From positions 1 to 64,000 of the forward strand of contig NZ_BIMK01000010.1 of the NCBI RefSeq assembly GCF_004001045.1: a DNA stretch of 64,000 nucleotides, read 5' to 3'. Made by a program: the position numbers and the translations under genes. Under the pieces are notes generated by a model. It saw nothing but the letters and a program-made list of their open reading frames with translations, ran no database searches and was not told the origin of the DNA. This document shows positions 8,619 through 16,640 of this stretch, in pieces. Positions within the stretch are counted from its first letter, which is position 1, and each line of letters opens with the position of its first letter. Origin of the DNA: Paenibacillus chibensis (GTDB lineage: Bacteria > Bacillota > Bacilli > Paenibacillales > Paenibacillaceae).

Positions 8619-9776
8619 ATGAGATCTTCCCTCACCGTCAAATCATTTAATTTTCTTTTCTTTGCTCTATTATCCATGTTCATTCCGTTCCTGCCGCTGT
8701 ATTTCAGCGAGCAAGGCCTGAACGAGACCCAAATCGGTACGATCGTCGGCATCGGCGGCTTCATTACGCTGATTGCCCAGCCTCTGTGGGGGATGATCAG
8801 CGACCGGACGCGGACGATCCGCAAGGTACTTCTTATTTTGGTGCTGATGTCTTCGGTTACAGGATACCTGCTCTATAGCACAAGCAGCTATGCCTTGATC
8901 GTTCTGTTCGTGATGCTAACCTATTTCTTTCTGATGCCCATCGATCCGTTGACGGAAAGCCTAAACTTCAGAGTCGCTGAATCCGCGGGCATCAGCTACG
9001 GTTCGCTTCGGACCTTTGGCGCCCTGGGCTATGCGGTCATGTCGCTGCTCGCCGGATATTTAATGACGAAATATGGTGCCGGCAGCCTTGGTTACACCTT
9101 TGCGGGGCTTGGCATTATCAGCCTTCTGGTGACATTCTTCATGCCGGACGCGCCCGTATCGGGCAAACCGGTGACAATCCAGAGCCTGAAAAATTTTTTG
9201 AGCAATAAGGAAACGCTGCTGTTTCTTGTTCTGGTGTTTATCAGCTCCATTCCTGCCCGAATGAACGATACGTTCCTTGGACTCTACATCAAGGATCTCG
9301 GGGGCAAGCCCAATCTGCTGGGACTGGCCTGGTTTCTGGCCGCGGGAAGCGAAATTATTGTCTTCTCCCTCAGCTTCTGGTGGCTGCGCAAGAACAAAGA
9401 GCTTGCCATCATATCCATCGCCGGAGCCTTTTACTTTATCCGCTTCTTCATTTCGGCATGGATTACGGATCCGAACTGGCTGGCCTATATCCAGCTGCTG
9501 CAGATTTTTACGTTCCCGGTATTTTACACCGCGGCAATCCAGTATTTGTACAGCATTGTGCCCGTGGAATGGAGAGCAACGGGACAAACCGTGCTTGCAT
9601 TGCTTTTCTTCGGGGTATCGGGGATTCTGGCATCCTTTGCCGGGGGCGCGTTGTATCAGGCTTTTGGAGGTAAAGCGATGTATCTGACCATTTCTGTCAT
9701 GTCATTCATCGGCATGATCTTCGGCATTGTTTTGTACCGAATATATGGTCGCCATAAATCTTCACAGGTTTCCTAG
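8619..9776 (+). CDS. MFS transporter, YwbF / phenylpropionate-permease-like group
   Basis: A 385-residue, 12-helix permease of the MFS_1-like group, to which B. subtilis YwbF and the enteric phenylpropionate transporters belong. Diagnostic features are the FLPLYFSEQGLNETQIGTI opening, the QPLWGMISDRT loop and the GSLRTFGALGYAV helix. The start is ATG 8619: an earlier ATG at 8608 runs into a stop after four codons, while GGAAAGAAGG lies upstream. A TAAAAT hexamer (8562-8567) could be its -10. The GNAT gene follows after 25 bases with a strong site, so the two are likely cotranscribed. Whether it imports a sugar, nucleoside or aromatic acid cannot be decided. Confidence 0.88.
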   Translation: MRSSLTVKSFNFLFFALLSMFIPFLPLYFSEQGLNETQIGTIVGIGGFITLIAQPLWGMISDRTRTIRKVLLILVLMSSVTGYLLYSTSSYALIVLFVMLTYFFLMPIDPLTESLNFRVAESAGISYGSLRTFGALGYAVMSLLAGYLMTKYGAGSLGYTFAGLGIISLLVTFFMPDAPVSGKPVTIQSLKNFLSNKETLLFLVLVFISSIPARMNDTFLGLYIKDLGGKPNLLGLAWFLAAGSEIIVFSLSFWWLRKNKELAIISIAGAFYFIRFFISAWITDPNWLAYIQLLQIFTFPVFYTAAIQYLYSIVPVEWRATGQTVLALLFFGVSGILASFAGGALYQAFGGKAMYLTISVMSFIGMIFGIVLYRIYGRHKSSQVS

Positions 9777-9801
9777 AGCTTGTGATCGAGGAGGGAATCC
9801 C

Positions 9802-10593
9802 ATGAACCGGTTCCAGGACTTTTTAGAACTGGACTATGCATATTACGAGACGTTTACAGAACGAATCGACACCGCCTGGGGGGCTTTGTTTTGCAATGAA
9901 ATGCAGGCCGATTACTATGATGCGAACCACGCTCACATCACGGAAGAGGTTCGTGATCCCCAGGCCGTGATCGATGAAGTCATTCGTTTCTATGAATCGA
10001 GGAACATCACGCCCAGATTTTATATTTATAACCTGGAGCTGCAAGCGAATCTCCTGAACGCACTGGAAGCCAATCAATTCCGCAGCGAGGAAATGATCAG
10101 TCCCGTTCAGCTATGGGACGGGCGTCTTGATATGAAACCTTTGCGCTCAGGGAACACCGTGGAACGCGTCGATGACCGCAATGTCCAGGAAGCGCTCCAG
10201 ATCGAATGCAGCATCCAAGAATTCGGGGGCAAGGAGACGGTCGAAAAAGTGTTCATGGAGCAGTGGGCCCACCCCTCCTACTCCCACTATTTGCTGCGGC
10301 ATGAAGGCATCCCTGTGTCTACCGCCTGCCTGTTCGAGCAGAATCGCCAGGCTCGTCTGGAGAGCGTAGCGACCCTTGAGAAATTTAGAGGAAAAGGGCT
10401 TGTCGGAGAATTGATCCGCTATATTCAGCATGAAGCTGATCTGCGCAAGGTACGCCAATTGTGGGTGTTCCCCATCAATGAAATCATTGAAAAGGTGTAT
10501 CAAAAATACGGGTTCCAAACGGTAGACAGCCTGAAGAGCGTGCATGCGTTCGCGGGCGGTCAAAGCATCCGAGAGATTCGTGGCCATGAATAA
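9802..10593 (+). CDS. GNAT-family N-acetyltransferase
   Basis: A 263-residue protein whose C-terminal half is a GNAT fold: VATLEKFRGKGLVGELIRYIQHEA contains the acetyl-CoA-binding R-G-K-G-L-V loop (about residues 195-201), followed by the strand QLWVFPINEIIEKVYQKYGFQTV with the usual F-Y-x-K-x-G-F terminus as VYQKYGF. The N-terminal 110 residues look like a second, degenerate acetyltransferase-like half (FYIYNLELQANLLNALEANQF). The start at ATG 9802 follows GAGGAGGGAATCC. It overlaps no other gene and lies 25 bases after the MFS carrier, suggesting one transcript. Substrate unknown. Confidence 0.88.
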   Translation: MNRFQDFLELDYAYYETFTERIDTAWGALFCNEMQADYYDANHAHITEEVRDPQAVIDEVIRFYESRNITPRFYIYNLELQANLLNALEANQFRSEEMISPVQLWDGRLDMKPLRSGNTVERVDDRNVQEALQIECSIQEFGGKETVEKVFMEQWAHPSYSHYLLRHEGIPVSTACLFEQNRQARLESVATLEKFRGKGLVGELIRYIQHEADLRKVRQLWVFPINEIIEKVYQKYGFQTVDSLKSVHAFAGGQSIREIRGHE

Positions 10594-10594
10594 C

Positions 10595-10637
10595 AAAAAC
10601 GGCGCTTTCCGGTTCATCACCGGATTAGCGCCGTTTT
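10595..10637. terminator. Bidirectional terminator between GNAT and phosphotransferase genes
   Basis: AAAAACGGCGCT (10595-10606) pairs with AGCGCCGTTTTT (10626-10637) around an inner CCGG/CCGG hairpin. Both arms carry A/T runs, so it can stop transcripts from both convergent genes. Confidence 0.9.
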
Positions 10638-10643
10638 TAGATT

Positions 10644-11606
10644 TCAATCTTGGAATTGCACCCAGCCTGCAGCCAGATTTTTGCGGACCCAGCGCACGTG
10701 ATCCGGGTTCTCGTATTTTCGCGAGTAGCATTCGATGACGAGGATCAAATCGAAATATAAATCGTATAGCTTCCGGCGTTCCCGTTCATGCTGCGAATCA
10801 AACCGGTTCCCGTACCCCCGGTAAAACGCCTCCGATGGCTCCATTTTACCGAAATAATATTCAAACAGCGGATCTCCCCAGAGCGCGCGCTCCCAATCGA
10901 TGATCGCATGAATCCGGCCTTCGTGCACGAACACGTTCCCATTCCATAGATCCCAATGAACCAGCCGCGGCTCTGTGACTTCATCCAGAAAAGGCAGCTT
11001 TGCGGCGACCGCTTCTTCGATTTCCTCGTAGGAAGCCGGAAGCTGCACACCAAGTCTGCGCCCATCCGTGAGCAGATCAGCCATCAAAGCAGCAAATACT
11101 TGACCCCATGAAGCAAACAATTTTTCCGGTGACGCTACGAAATGCCCGAAGCTATCCCCTCTAATCTCGTTAATTTTCCGGTTATACCGTCCCAAGTCTA
11201 CCTCGATCCGTTCTCTTTCGTCAGCGGACATCGATTCCTTGATTAGATTGTAGGGCTGACCGGGAACCTTCTCCATTAAAAAATATGCATGCGGAATCAG
11301 ATCCTGGCTGTTATCGTAAGCGTACACGTTCGGAACGGGAATCGCTCCCTCTTTCCGTACAAGCTTCAGCACTTCCACTTCATTCTTCATGATGTTCTTC
11401 TCGCAAGTAAGCGTCTCGACCTCTGCACCCGGAGCAACCTTAAGAATAACGTTCTCGCCGCTGCTCAGCGCAAGATCGTATGCGGTATTAAACCATCCAT
11501 TCGTCAGCTCCGTCCGGTGAACGACGCTCGTACTCTCGCCAAAATGCTTCCCGATCAGCCGATCGAGCTGCTCCTCGGTCAGTTTAGCTTTTGTCTGGCT
11601 TTCCAT
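10644..11606 (-). CDS. Phosphotransferase of the aminoglycoside/choline kinase (APH) fold
   Basis: A 320-residue protein-kinase-like small-molecule phosphotransferase. The catalytic loop is LVHWDLWNGNVFV (H-x-D-x-x-x-x-N) and the metal-binding loop IIDWERALWGDPLFEY (D-x-E), both standard for APH/HomoserineK/choline-kinase enzymes. The N-terminal lobe shows VILKVAP, containing the ATP-anchoring lysine, and FLMEKVPGQPYN as hinge. There is no close match in my reading to a specific resistance APH, and the gene is in a housekeeping setting, so antibiotic inactivation is only one possibility; sugar or amino-alcohol kinases are equally likely. Start: ATG with GGTGAT five bases upstream. Confidence 0.88.
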   Translation of the reverse strand: MESQTKAKLTEEQLDRLIGKHFGESTSVVHRTELTNGWFNTAYDLALSSGENVILKVAPGAEVETLTCEKNIMKNEVEVLKLVRKEGAIPVPNVYAYDNSQDLIPHAYFLMEKVPGQPYNLIKESMSADERERIEVDLGRYNRKINEIRGDSFGHFVASPEKLFASWGQVFAALMADLLTDGRRLGVQLPASYEEIEEAVAAKLPFLDEVTEPRLVHWDLWNGNVFVHEGRIHAIIDWERALWGDPLFEYYFGKMEPSEAFYRGYGNRFDSQHERERRKLYDLYFDLILVIECYSRKYENPDHVRWVRKNLAAGWVQFQD

Positions 11607-11753
11607 GATACATCACCAACATTTCTTGAATGAATAGGGTTTGTAAGTTCTGATCCCATTGTAACGGGTATGCCAGCTGCTCTTCCAGCCTTTTTATGTA
11701 TGTCAGCCATATACTCAATAATAACGGGCTTGGAACTCGAATCCTTACAAAAA

Positions 11754-11799
11754 AACTCAGATGTGCTAAGCCGTTCATAGGCTGATGCGCACCTGAGTT
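11754..11799. terminator. Terminator downstream of the heme-monooxygenase-like gene
   Basis: AACTCAG (11754-11760) and CTGAGTT (11793-11799) bracket further pairing (TGTGC/GCGCA, AGCC/GGCT). On the minus strand the stem is followed by seven T. It lies just past the stop at 11813. Confidence 0.8.
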
Positions 11800-11812
11800 T
11801 ATTTAATGCTTG

Positions 11813-12145
11813 TTATTGATTTGAAAAGGCCTTGCCTTTCGTTACATTGTGAACGTCATACATGATGACCTTCGTGCTGATGATGTATTCCGGCGGCTGT
11901 TGTCCTTTTTTATCGCGGTGCCCCTGCAAATGCGCGTCGCTCTTCTCCCAATTCTTCCACGCTTCCCTGGATTCCCAGCGAATCATCACGAGCACTTCTT
12001 CTTCCTCCTTGCTGATCTTGGAGCTCATGACCGTCTTATCGACCAGCCCCTCCATTTCGTCCAAGGGACCCGGTTTTTTGAATCTCTCTACCACTTGCTC
12101 AGCGTTCCCCGCTGTCACGACCATCCTGCGTGTTTGAATGAACAT
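11813..12145 (-). CDS. Antibiotic-biosynthesis-monooxygenase (ABM) fold protein, heme-degrading HmoA/IsdG-like
   Basis: A 110-residue dimeric ferredoxin-like ABM-fold protein. It shows the IsdG-type signature: W66 in AWKNWEKSD and H76 in HLQGHRDKK, spaced as the catalytic Trp and His of IsdG, followed by the strand VIMYDVH. The N-terminal catalytic asparagine of IsdG is not obvious here (the first strand reads MFIQTRRM), so activity should be treated with care. The promoter carries a perfect Fur box between its -35 and -10, which strongly supports a role in iron release from heme under iron starvation. Start: ATG behind GGGAGGCAGCATA. Monocistronic. Confidence 0.87.
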   Translation of the reverse strand: MFIQTRRMVVTAGNAEQVVERFKKPGPLDEMEGLVDKTVMSSKISKEEEEVLVMIRWESREAWKNWEKSDAHLQGHRDKKGQQPPEYIISTKVIMYDVHNVTKGKAFSNQ

Positions 12146-12196
12146 TATGCTGCCTCCCTATATGTATAAGCTGTAAACACATAATCTACATGTAAT

Positions 12197-12226
12197 ATTC
12201 TATTTGATAATGATTATCAATGTCAA
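12197..12226 (-). promoter_or_regulatory. Fur-controlled promoter: TTGACA, Fur box in the 18-bp spacer, TAGAAT
   Basis: On the minus strand a consensus -35 TTGACA (12221-12226) and a near-consensus -10 TAGAAT (12197-12202) are separated by 18 bases. The spacer contains TGATAATCATTATCA (12205-12219), a perfect match to the 7-1-7 Fur box. Iron-loaded Fur should therefore block polymerase directly. The start codon of the heme-monooxygenase-like gene lies about 50 bases downstream. Confidence 0.88.
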
Positions 12227-12279
12227 TGTGTTATTTTAAACGCTTCCCTTTCATATTGTCTCAAACGATAGCTTCTGGT

Positions 12280-12307
12280 TTGTCGTTTTCAAAAAAATTG
12301 ATACAAT
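12280..12307 (+). promoter_or_regulatory. Candidate SigA promoter of fabV
   Basis: An extended -10 (TGATACAAT; hexamer 12302-12307) is preceded after 16 bases by TTGTCG (12280-12285), four of six bases matching TTGACA. It sits 65 bases before the fabV start codon. Confidence 0.5.
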
Positions 12308-12371
12308 AGGATAGAGTATTTATGAAAATCAAATGATGTATTCTTTTATTGGAAGAGAGGAAATGTAAAAT

Positions 12372-13562
12372 ATGATTATTAAACCGAGAACTCGCGGATT
12401 CATCTGTACCACCTCGCATCCTGCAGGCTGTGCAGCACAGGTTCAGGAACAAATCGATTATGTGCAGTCCAAGCCGCAGATCCAGGGGCCCAAAAATGTG
12501 CTGGTCATCGGCGCCTCCACAGGATATGGACTTGCTGCTAGAATTACGGCCGCTTTTGGTGCTCGTGCCAATACGATTGGCGTATATCGTCCAAGCAGCG
12601 GTTCCGAGAAACGCACGGCTTCAGCCGGATGGTACAACTCTGCTGCTTTTGAGCAAGCGGCGCAGGAAGCCGGGCTGAAATCCTTTAGCGTAACAGGCGA
12701 CGCCTTTGCGAAGGAAACGAAGGAAAAAGTCATCGAAGTGATCAAAAAAGAGCTCGGCAAAGTCGATCTCGTGGTCTACAGCGTGGCATCTGCCCGCAAA
12801 ACCGATTCGCAAACCGGTGAAGTGTACAACTCCGTGTTGAAGCCAATCGGAAAGACTTTCACCAACAAGACGGTCAATTTCCACACGGGTGAAGTCACGG
12901 AAGTAACATTGGAGCCAGCGACGGAAAAAGAAATCCAGGACACGGTGGCCGTTATGGGCGGTGACGACTGGGAAGACTGGATCCGGGCGCTGCGCGGAGC
13001 CGAAGTGCTCACGGAAGACGTTACGACGATCTCCTACTCGTACATAGGTTCCGAAATTACTCAGGATATTTACCGCGACGGTTCCATCGGACGGGCTAAA
13101 GATCATCTGGAAGCCACAGCTCTGAAAATGAACGATGAGCTGAAGTCCACGGGCGGCCGGGCATACGTTGTCGTCAGCAAAGGCTTGGTAACGCAGTCCA
13201 GCTCGGCCATTCCCGTAGTGCCTCTCTATATTTCTTCCCTGTACAAAATCATGAAAGAAAAAGGGATTCATGAAGGCACCATCGAGCAATCTTACCGTTT
13301 GTTTGCAGACCGCCTGTATGTGGAAGGTGACACGCCAGTCGACAAATCCGGACGTATCCGTATTGATGACTGGGAGCTGCGGGAAGACGTGCAGGCCGAG
13401 GTTGTCAAGCTCTGGGACAGCGTGACTTCGGACAACATCTACGAGCTGACGGATCTCGAAGGATATCGGCGCGAATTTTTCCAGCTCTTCGGGTTTGAGA
13501 CCGAAGGCGTGGATTACGAAGCCGAAGTGGACCCGGATGTCAAAGTGCTTCATTCGATCTAA
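12372..13562 (+). CDS. fabV: Trans-2-enoyl-CoA/ACP reductase (NADH), FabV/TER family
   Basis: A 396-residue SDR-superfamily enoyl reductase that reduces the trans-2 double bond of enoyl-ACP or enoyl-CoA with NADH. FabV hallmarks are complete: the N-terminal MIIKPRTRGFICTTSHPAGC, the dinucleotide loop VLVIGASTGYGLAARI (residues 43-58), the Y234-x8-K243 catalytic pair, DLVVYSVASARKT, and the C-terminal FFQLFGFETEGVDYEAEVDPDV. The size equals characterised FabV/TER. FabV enzymes are known for triclosan tolerance. Here it is monocistronic, with a promoter candidate upstream and two terminators downstream, and stands apart from any fab cluster, so it may supplement a FabI/FabL enzyme elsewhere. 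Start: ATG after GAGAGGAAATG. Confidence 0.96.
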   Translation: MIIKPRTRGFICTTSHPAGCAAQVQEQIDYVQSKPQIQGPKNVLVIGASTGYGLAARITAAFGARANTIGVYRPSSGSEKRTASAGWYNSAAFEQAAQEAGLKSFSVTGDAFAKETKEKVIEVIKKELGKVDLVVYSVASARKTDSQTGEVYNSVLKPIGKTFTNKTVNFHTGEVTEVTLEPATEKEIQDTVAVMGGDDWEDWIRALRGAEVLTEDVTTISYSYIGSEITQDIYRDGSIGRAKDHLEATALKMNDELKSTGGRAYVVVSKGLVTQSSSAIPVVPLYISSLYKIMKEKGIHEGTIEQSYRLFADRLYVEGDTPVDKSGRIRIDDWELREDVQAEVVKLWDSVTSDNIYELTDLEGYRREFFQLFGFETEGVDYEAEVDPDVKVLHSI

Positions 13563-13575
13563 TTTCCTTTCAAAA

Positions 13576-13606
13576 GGGCTCGCCGCCATTGCGGCGGGTC
13601 TTTTTT
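13576..13606 (+). terminator. First terminator after fabV
   Basis: CGCCGC (13581-13586) pairs with GCGGCG (13591-13596) across CATT, flanked by partial pairing, and followed by six T. Confidence 0.85.
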
Positions 13607-13678
13607 GTGTGCCTCTTTGCTTCATTTTAGCCGCTTCCTGCTTTCAATTCGCTTGCCGTTGTACATTTGTGTTTCCAT

Positions 13679-13702
13679 GGCGGACAAATCCGCCTTTTTT
13701 TC
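13679..13702 (+). terminator. Second terminator between fabV and aspartase
   Basis: GGCGGA (13679-13684), loop CAAA, TCCGCC (13689-13694), then seven T. It lies about 80 bases past the first terminator and upstream of the TATAAT at 13746-13751, so it most likely backs up fabV termination. It could also be a remnant of a lost gene. Confidence 0.75.
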
Positions 13703-13745
13703 ATTCTCTAATGACATAGGACTAGCAGTTCCTGTTTTTAAACCG

Positions 13746-13784
13746 TATAATGATAGCGGGTCCGATATCATTAAAGCGTTCTCA
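13746..13784 (+). promoter_or_regulatory. Aspartase promoter -10 with a cre-like site downstream
   Basis: A consensus -10 TATAAT (13746-13751) has no clear -35. Twenty bases further, TTAAAGCGTTCTCA (13771-13784) matches the CcpA cre consensus except at the second and eleventh positions. A cre in this place would act as a roadblock. The aspartase start codon is at 13829. Both calls are by eye. Confidence 0.35.
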
Positions 13785-13828
13785 TCTGACTCTAATTTCC
13801 AGTTCACAAAACTCGGAGGAATGTATTC

Positions 13829-15238
13829 ATGAGATTAGAAAAAGACTTTCTCGGCACCAAGGAAGTACCTGAAGAAGCATACTATGGCATACAAACGATG
13901 CGGGCAGCGGAAAATTTCCCGATTACCGGCCAAAGAATCCATCCGGAGCTGATCCGGGCCATGGCCATGGTCAAAAAGGGAGCCGCCATCGCTAACATGG
14001 AGATTAAACGACTGCTCCCTTCCAAGGGTGATGCGATCGTACAGGCCGCAGATGAAATCATAGGCGGCAAATGGCTCGATCAATTTATCGTCGACCCGAT
14101 CCAGGGCGGAGCAGGAACGTCTATTAATATGAACACGAACGAGGTCATCGCGAACCGCGCGCTCGAGCTGATCGGCAAGGAAAAAGGCAGCTATGCGGAC
14201 ATCAGCCCGAACAACCATGTCAACATGGCACAGTCTACCAACGATTCGTTCCCGACGGCGGTCCATCTGGCCACCTTGACGATGATCGAGAAGCTGCTTG
14301 CGACGATGGCGGACCTTCGTCAAGCTTTTGAGAGCAAATCCAAAGAATTCGATTCCGTAATCAAAATGGGTCGTACCCATCTTCAAGATGCGGTTCCTAT
14401 CCGTCTGGGTCAGGAATTCCAAGCCTACGCCCGCGTGCTGGATCGCGATATCCAGCGTCTTCGCGCGACCAAAAACAACCTGCTGCATATCAATATGGGC
14501 GCTACCGCGGTCGGAACCGGACTTAACGCAGACATCCGCTATATCGAGCATGTGGCGGAAGTGCTGGCTGAGCTCAGCGGATTCCCGATCAAGCCTGCCG
14601 ACCATCTGGTCGACGCCACCCAAAATACGGACGCTTACACCGAAGTCTCTGCGGCGCTCAAAATTTGCATGATGAACATGTCCAAGGTTGCCAACGATAT
14701 CCGTTTGATGGCCTCGGGACCTCGAGCCGGCCTGGGCGAGCTCTCGCTTCCATCCAGACAACCGGGATCTTCCATCATGCCGGGCAAGGTCAACCCGGTC
14801 ATGTGCGAAGTCATCAATCAGATCGCCTTCCAGGTTATCGGCAACGATCATACCATCTGCCTTGCTTCCGAAGCAGGCCAGCTTGAACTGAACGTCATGG
14901 AGCCTGTGCTCGTATACAACCTGCTGCAATCCCTTGAGATCATGAACAACGGATTCCGCGTATTCCGCGAGCATTGCGTTGAAGGCATTCAAGCCAATGT
15001 GGAACGCTGCCGCGAATATGTTGAGAACAGCGTCGGCATCATTACAGCCCTCAATCCGCATTTGGGCTATGAAGTCGTATCGCGGATTGCCCGCGAAGCC
15101 ATCACGACCGGCAAGCCCGTACGCGAGCTGTGCTTGCTGTACAATGTCTTGACGGAAGAAGAGCTCAATATTATTCTGGATCCTTATCAAATGACGAATC
15201 CGGGCATTGCCGGAGCAGAGCTGCTGAACAAGGAATAA
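13829..15238 (+). CDS. aspA: Aspartate ammonia-lyase (aspartase)
   Basis: A 469-residue member of the fumarase/aspartase superfamily, converting L-aspartate to fumarate and ammonium as a homotetramer. The opening LGTKEVPEEAYYGIQTMRAAENFPI, the NTNEVIANRALEL and NNHVNMAQSTNDSFPTA blocks, the GRTHLQDAVPIRLGQEF block and the signature loop GSSIMPGKVNPV (the catalytic serine loop) are all present. Length equals B. subtilis AnsB and E. coli AspA. Start: ATG behind CGGAGGAATG. It is monocistronic with its own terminator. A cre-like site downstream of the -10 suggests carbon control, while no AnsR-type regulator or asparaginase gene adjoins it as in Bacillus. Confidence 0.97.
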   Translation: MRLEKDFLGTKEVPEEAYYGIQTMRAAENFPITGQRIHPELIRAMAMVKKGAAIANMEIKRLLPSKGDAIVQAADEIIGGKWLDQFIVDPIQGGAGTSINMNTNEVIANRALELIGKEKGSYADISPNNHVNMAQSTNDSFPTAVHLATLTMIEKLLATMADLRQAFESKSKEFDSVIKMGRTHLQDAVPIRLGQEFQAYARVLDRDIQRLRATKNNLLHINMGATAVGTGLNADIRYIEHVAEVLAELSGFPIKPADHLVDATQNTDAYTEVSAALKICMMNMSKVANDIRLMASGPRAGLGELSLPSRQPGSSIMPGKVNPVMCEVINQIAFQVIGNDHTICLASEAGQLELNVMEPVLVYNLLQSLEIMNNGFRVFREHCVEGIQANVERCREYVENSVGIITALNPHLGYEVVSRIAREAITTGKPVRELCLLYNVLTEEELNIILDPYQMTNPGIAGAELLNKE

Positions 15239-15254
15239 TGACTTTTACAATATC

Positions 15255-15286
15255 GGCTGCACCGTCCCAAACGGTGCAGCCTTTTT
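15255..15286 (+). terminator. Terminator of aspartase
   Basis: GGCTGCACCGT (15255-15265), loop CCCAA, ACGGTGCAGCC (15271-15281), then TTTTT. Confidence 0.93.
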
Positions 15287-15548
15287 GTTTTTTCCTGCTT
15301 GAAATCCGTTTCGAAATAGGGCACTACTCTTTTCAACAAGCTAAGTACGGCACGAAGTGGAAACAACATCAAATGAACTAAACAACGTCTTTTTTATTAT
15401 TGTGAATTTTTCATATGATGATATTTTATAGTGTGTGCCTTTGTTGTTCCGGTTGGAACCCCCGTTATGATCTGCATTTGTTACATAATTTTGGATGGAA
15501 TGAAGCACAATATTGAAAAACAACCATAGATCAGGTGATGACCTTTCC
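15287..15548 (+). other. Intergenic region upstream of germinant receptor operon 1
   Basis: I see no gene in this stretch. A weak forespore-type (SigG-like) candidate is TGAATT (15403-15408) and, 18 bases on, TATAGTG (15427-15433); it matches the CATACTA consensus poorly. The only strong element is the ribosome binding site AGGTGATG near the 3' end. The true sporulation promoter was not identified with confidence. Confidence 0.3.
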
Positions 15549-16640
15549 ATGCAAAATATAACCAAGATCACCATCCCCCAGGTTTGCGTTCTGCTCATGC
15601 TGATGAACGGCCTGACCAGTCATGTTGTCATCAACCCGATGGTGCTCGACACATCTGGAAGGGATGCCTGGATATCAGTAATTTTCACTACCATTCTGCT
15701 TATTCCCTGGACCATCATGCTCGCATTTTTCATGAAAAGATCGGATCACAAAAAGCTTCAGCCTTGGCTTGCCGAACGTACGAATCCTGTGATTTCGTGG
15801 ATTTTAGTAACACCGATGCTGATTCATCTCTACCTTATTGGTGGCATTACCATCTATCATACATCCAGCTGGAGTATCAGCAATTACCTGCCGGCGACAC
15901 CGAAGCTGGTGCTGATCGGAACACTCGCTATTGTGAGCTTCTACATGGCAAAGCTCGGTATTAAATCCATCGCCATCGGTTCAGGTATCCTGCTTCCGAT
16001 CGTCGTCCTGTTGGGGATTTTTGTAGCTGTAGCCAACTCCTCTGAAAAAAACTTCAGTTATCTGATGCCGATTCTTGAGCATGGCATATCCCCGCCTGTT
16101 CACGGCATGCTGTACGTCGGGGGCGGTTTTGTCGAGATCCTCGTCCTGCTGACCATGCAGCATCGGATTCAGGGGAAGGTGAAGCCTTGGCAGCTGGTCG
16201 TTTACGGCTTGATTATTTCCTTTATTACGATCGGCCCCGTCGTGGGCGGCATTACCGAATTCGGCCCCACTGAAGCGGCCAAGCAAATGGAGTCTCCCTA
16301 TGAACAGTGGCGGCTCGTGAAAATCGGAGAATATGTGGAGCATGTCGACTTTCTCTCCGTGTATCAATGGCTTGCCGGAGCGACCGTCCGAACCAGCCTG
16401 GCCCTTTTTCTGCTCGCTGAAATGCTGCCATTCAAGAACAGGGTTATGACCACTCGCTTCATCCTTGCGGTCACCTTCAGCTACGTCCTGATCGCCATGC
16501 TGCCGATCAGCCAGAATGATTATTACCAGACGATGTACAATTTTTATTTCCCATACACGTTGTTCTCCAGCGTAATCATGTCGTTCATCTGGTTCGGCAT
16601 TACGTTTTTGCCCAAGAAGAAAAAGGAGGGGTCTGCATGA
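15549..16640 (+). CDS. Spore germinant receptor B subunit (GerAB/GerKB family), operon 1
   Basis: A 363-residue spore inner-membrane protein of the Spore_permease family, related to amino-acid/polyamine transporters, with about ten hydrophobic segments. GerAB-type subunits take part in nutrient recognition in the GerA receptor complex. Visible features: the ITIPQVCVLLMLMNGLTSHVV opening, the IGGITIYHTSSWSISNYLP helix and the FFSVYQWL-like FLSVYQWLAGATVRTSLAL segment. I choose ATG 15549 with AGGTGATG nine bases upstream over a TTG 12 codons earlier. It is first in the operon, ahead of the A and C subunits, and overlaps the A gene by four bases (ATGA). Confidence 0.93.
   Translation: MQNITKITIPQVCVLLMLMNGLTSHVVINPMVLDTSGRDAWISVIFTTILLIPWTIMLAFFMKRSDHKKLQPWLAERTNPVISWILVTPMLIHLYLIGGITIYHTSSWSISNYLPATPKLVLIGTLAIVSFYMAKLGIKSIAIGSGILLPIVVLLGIFVAVANSSEKNFSYLMPILEHGISPPVHGMLYVGGGFVEILVLLTMQHRIQGKVKPWQLVVYGLIISFITIGPVVGGITEFGPTEAAKQMESPYEQWRLVKIGEYVEHVDFLSVYQWLAGATVRTSLALFLLAEMLPFKNRVMTTRFILAVTFSYVLIAMLPISQNDYYQTMYNFYFPYTLFSSVIMSFIWFGITFLPKKKKEGSA

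Noticed and set aside
11584..11778. 64-codon minus-strand frame before the phosphotransferase
   Set aside because: It spans the terminator of the heme-monooxygenase-like gene and overlaps the phosphotransferase start; no ribosome binding site.
13835..15190. 451-codon minus-strand frame opposite aspartase
   Set aside because: Antisense shadow of a highly conserved enzyme; no family features and no translation signal.
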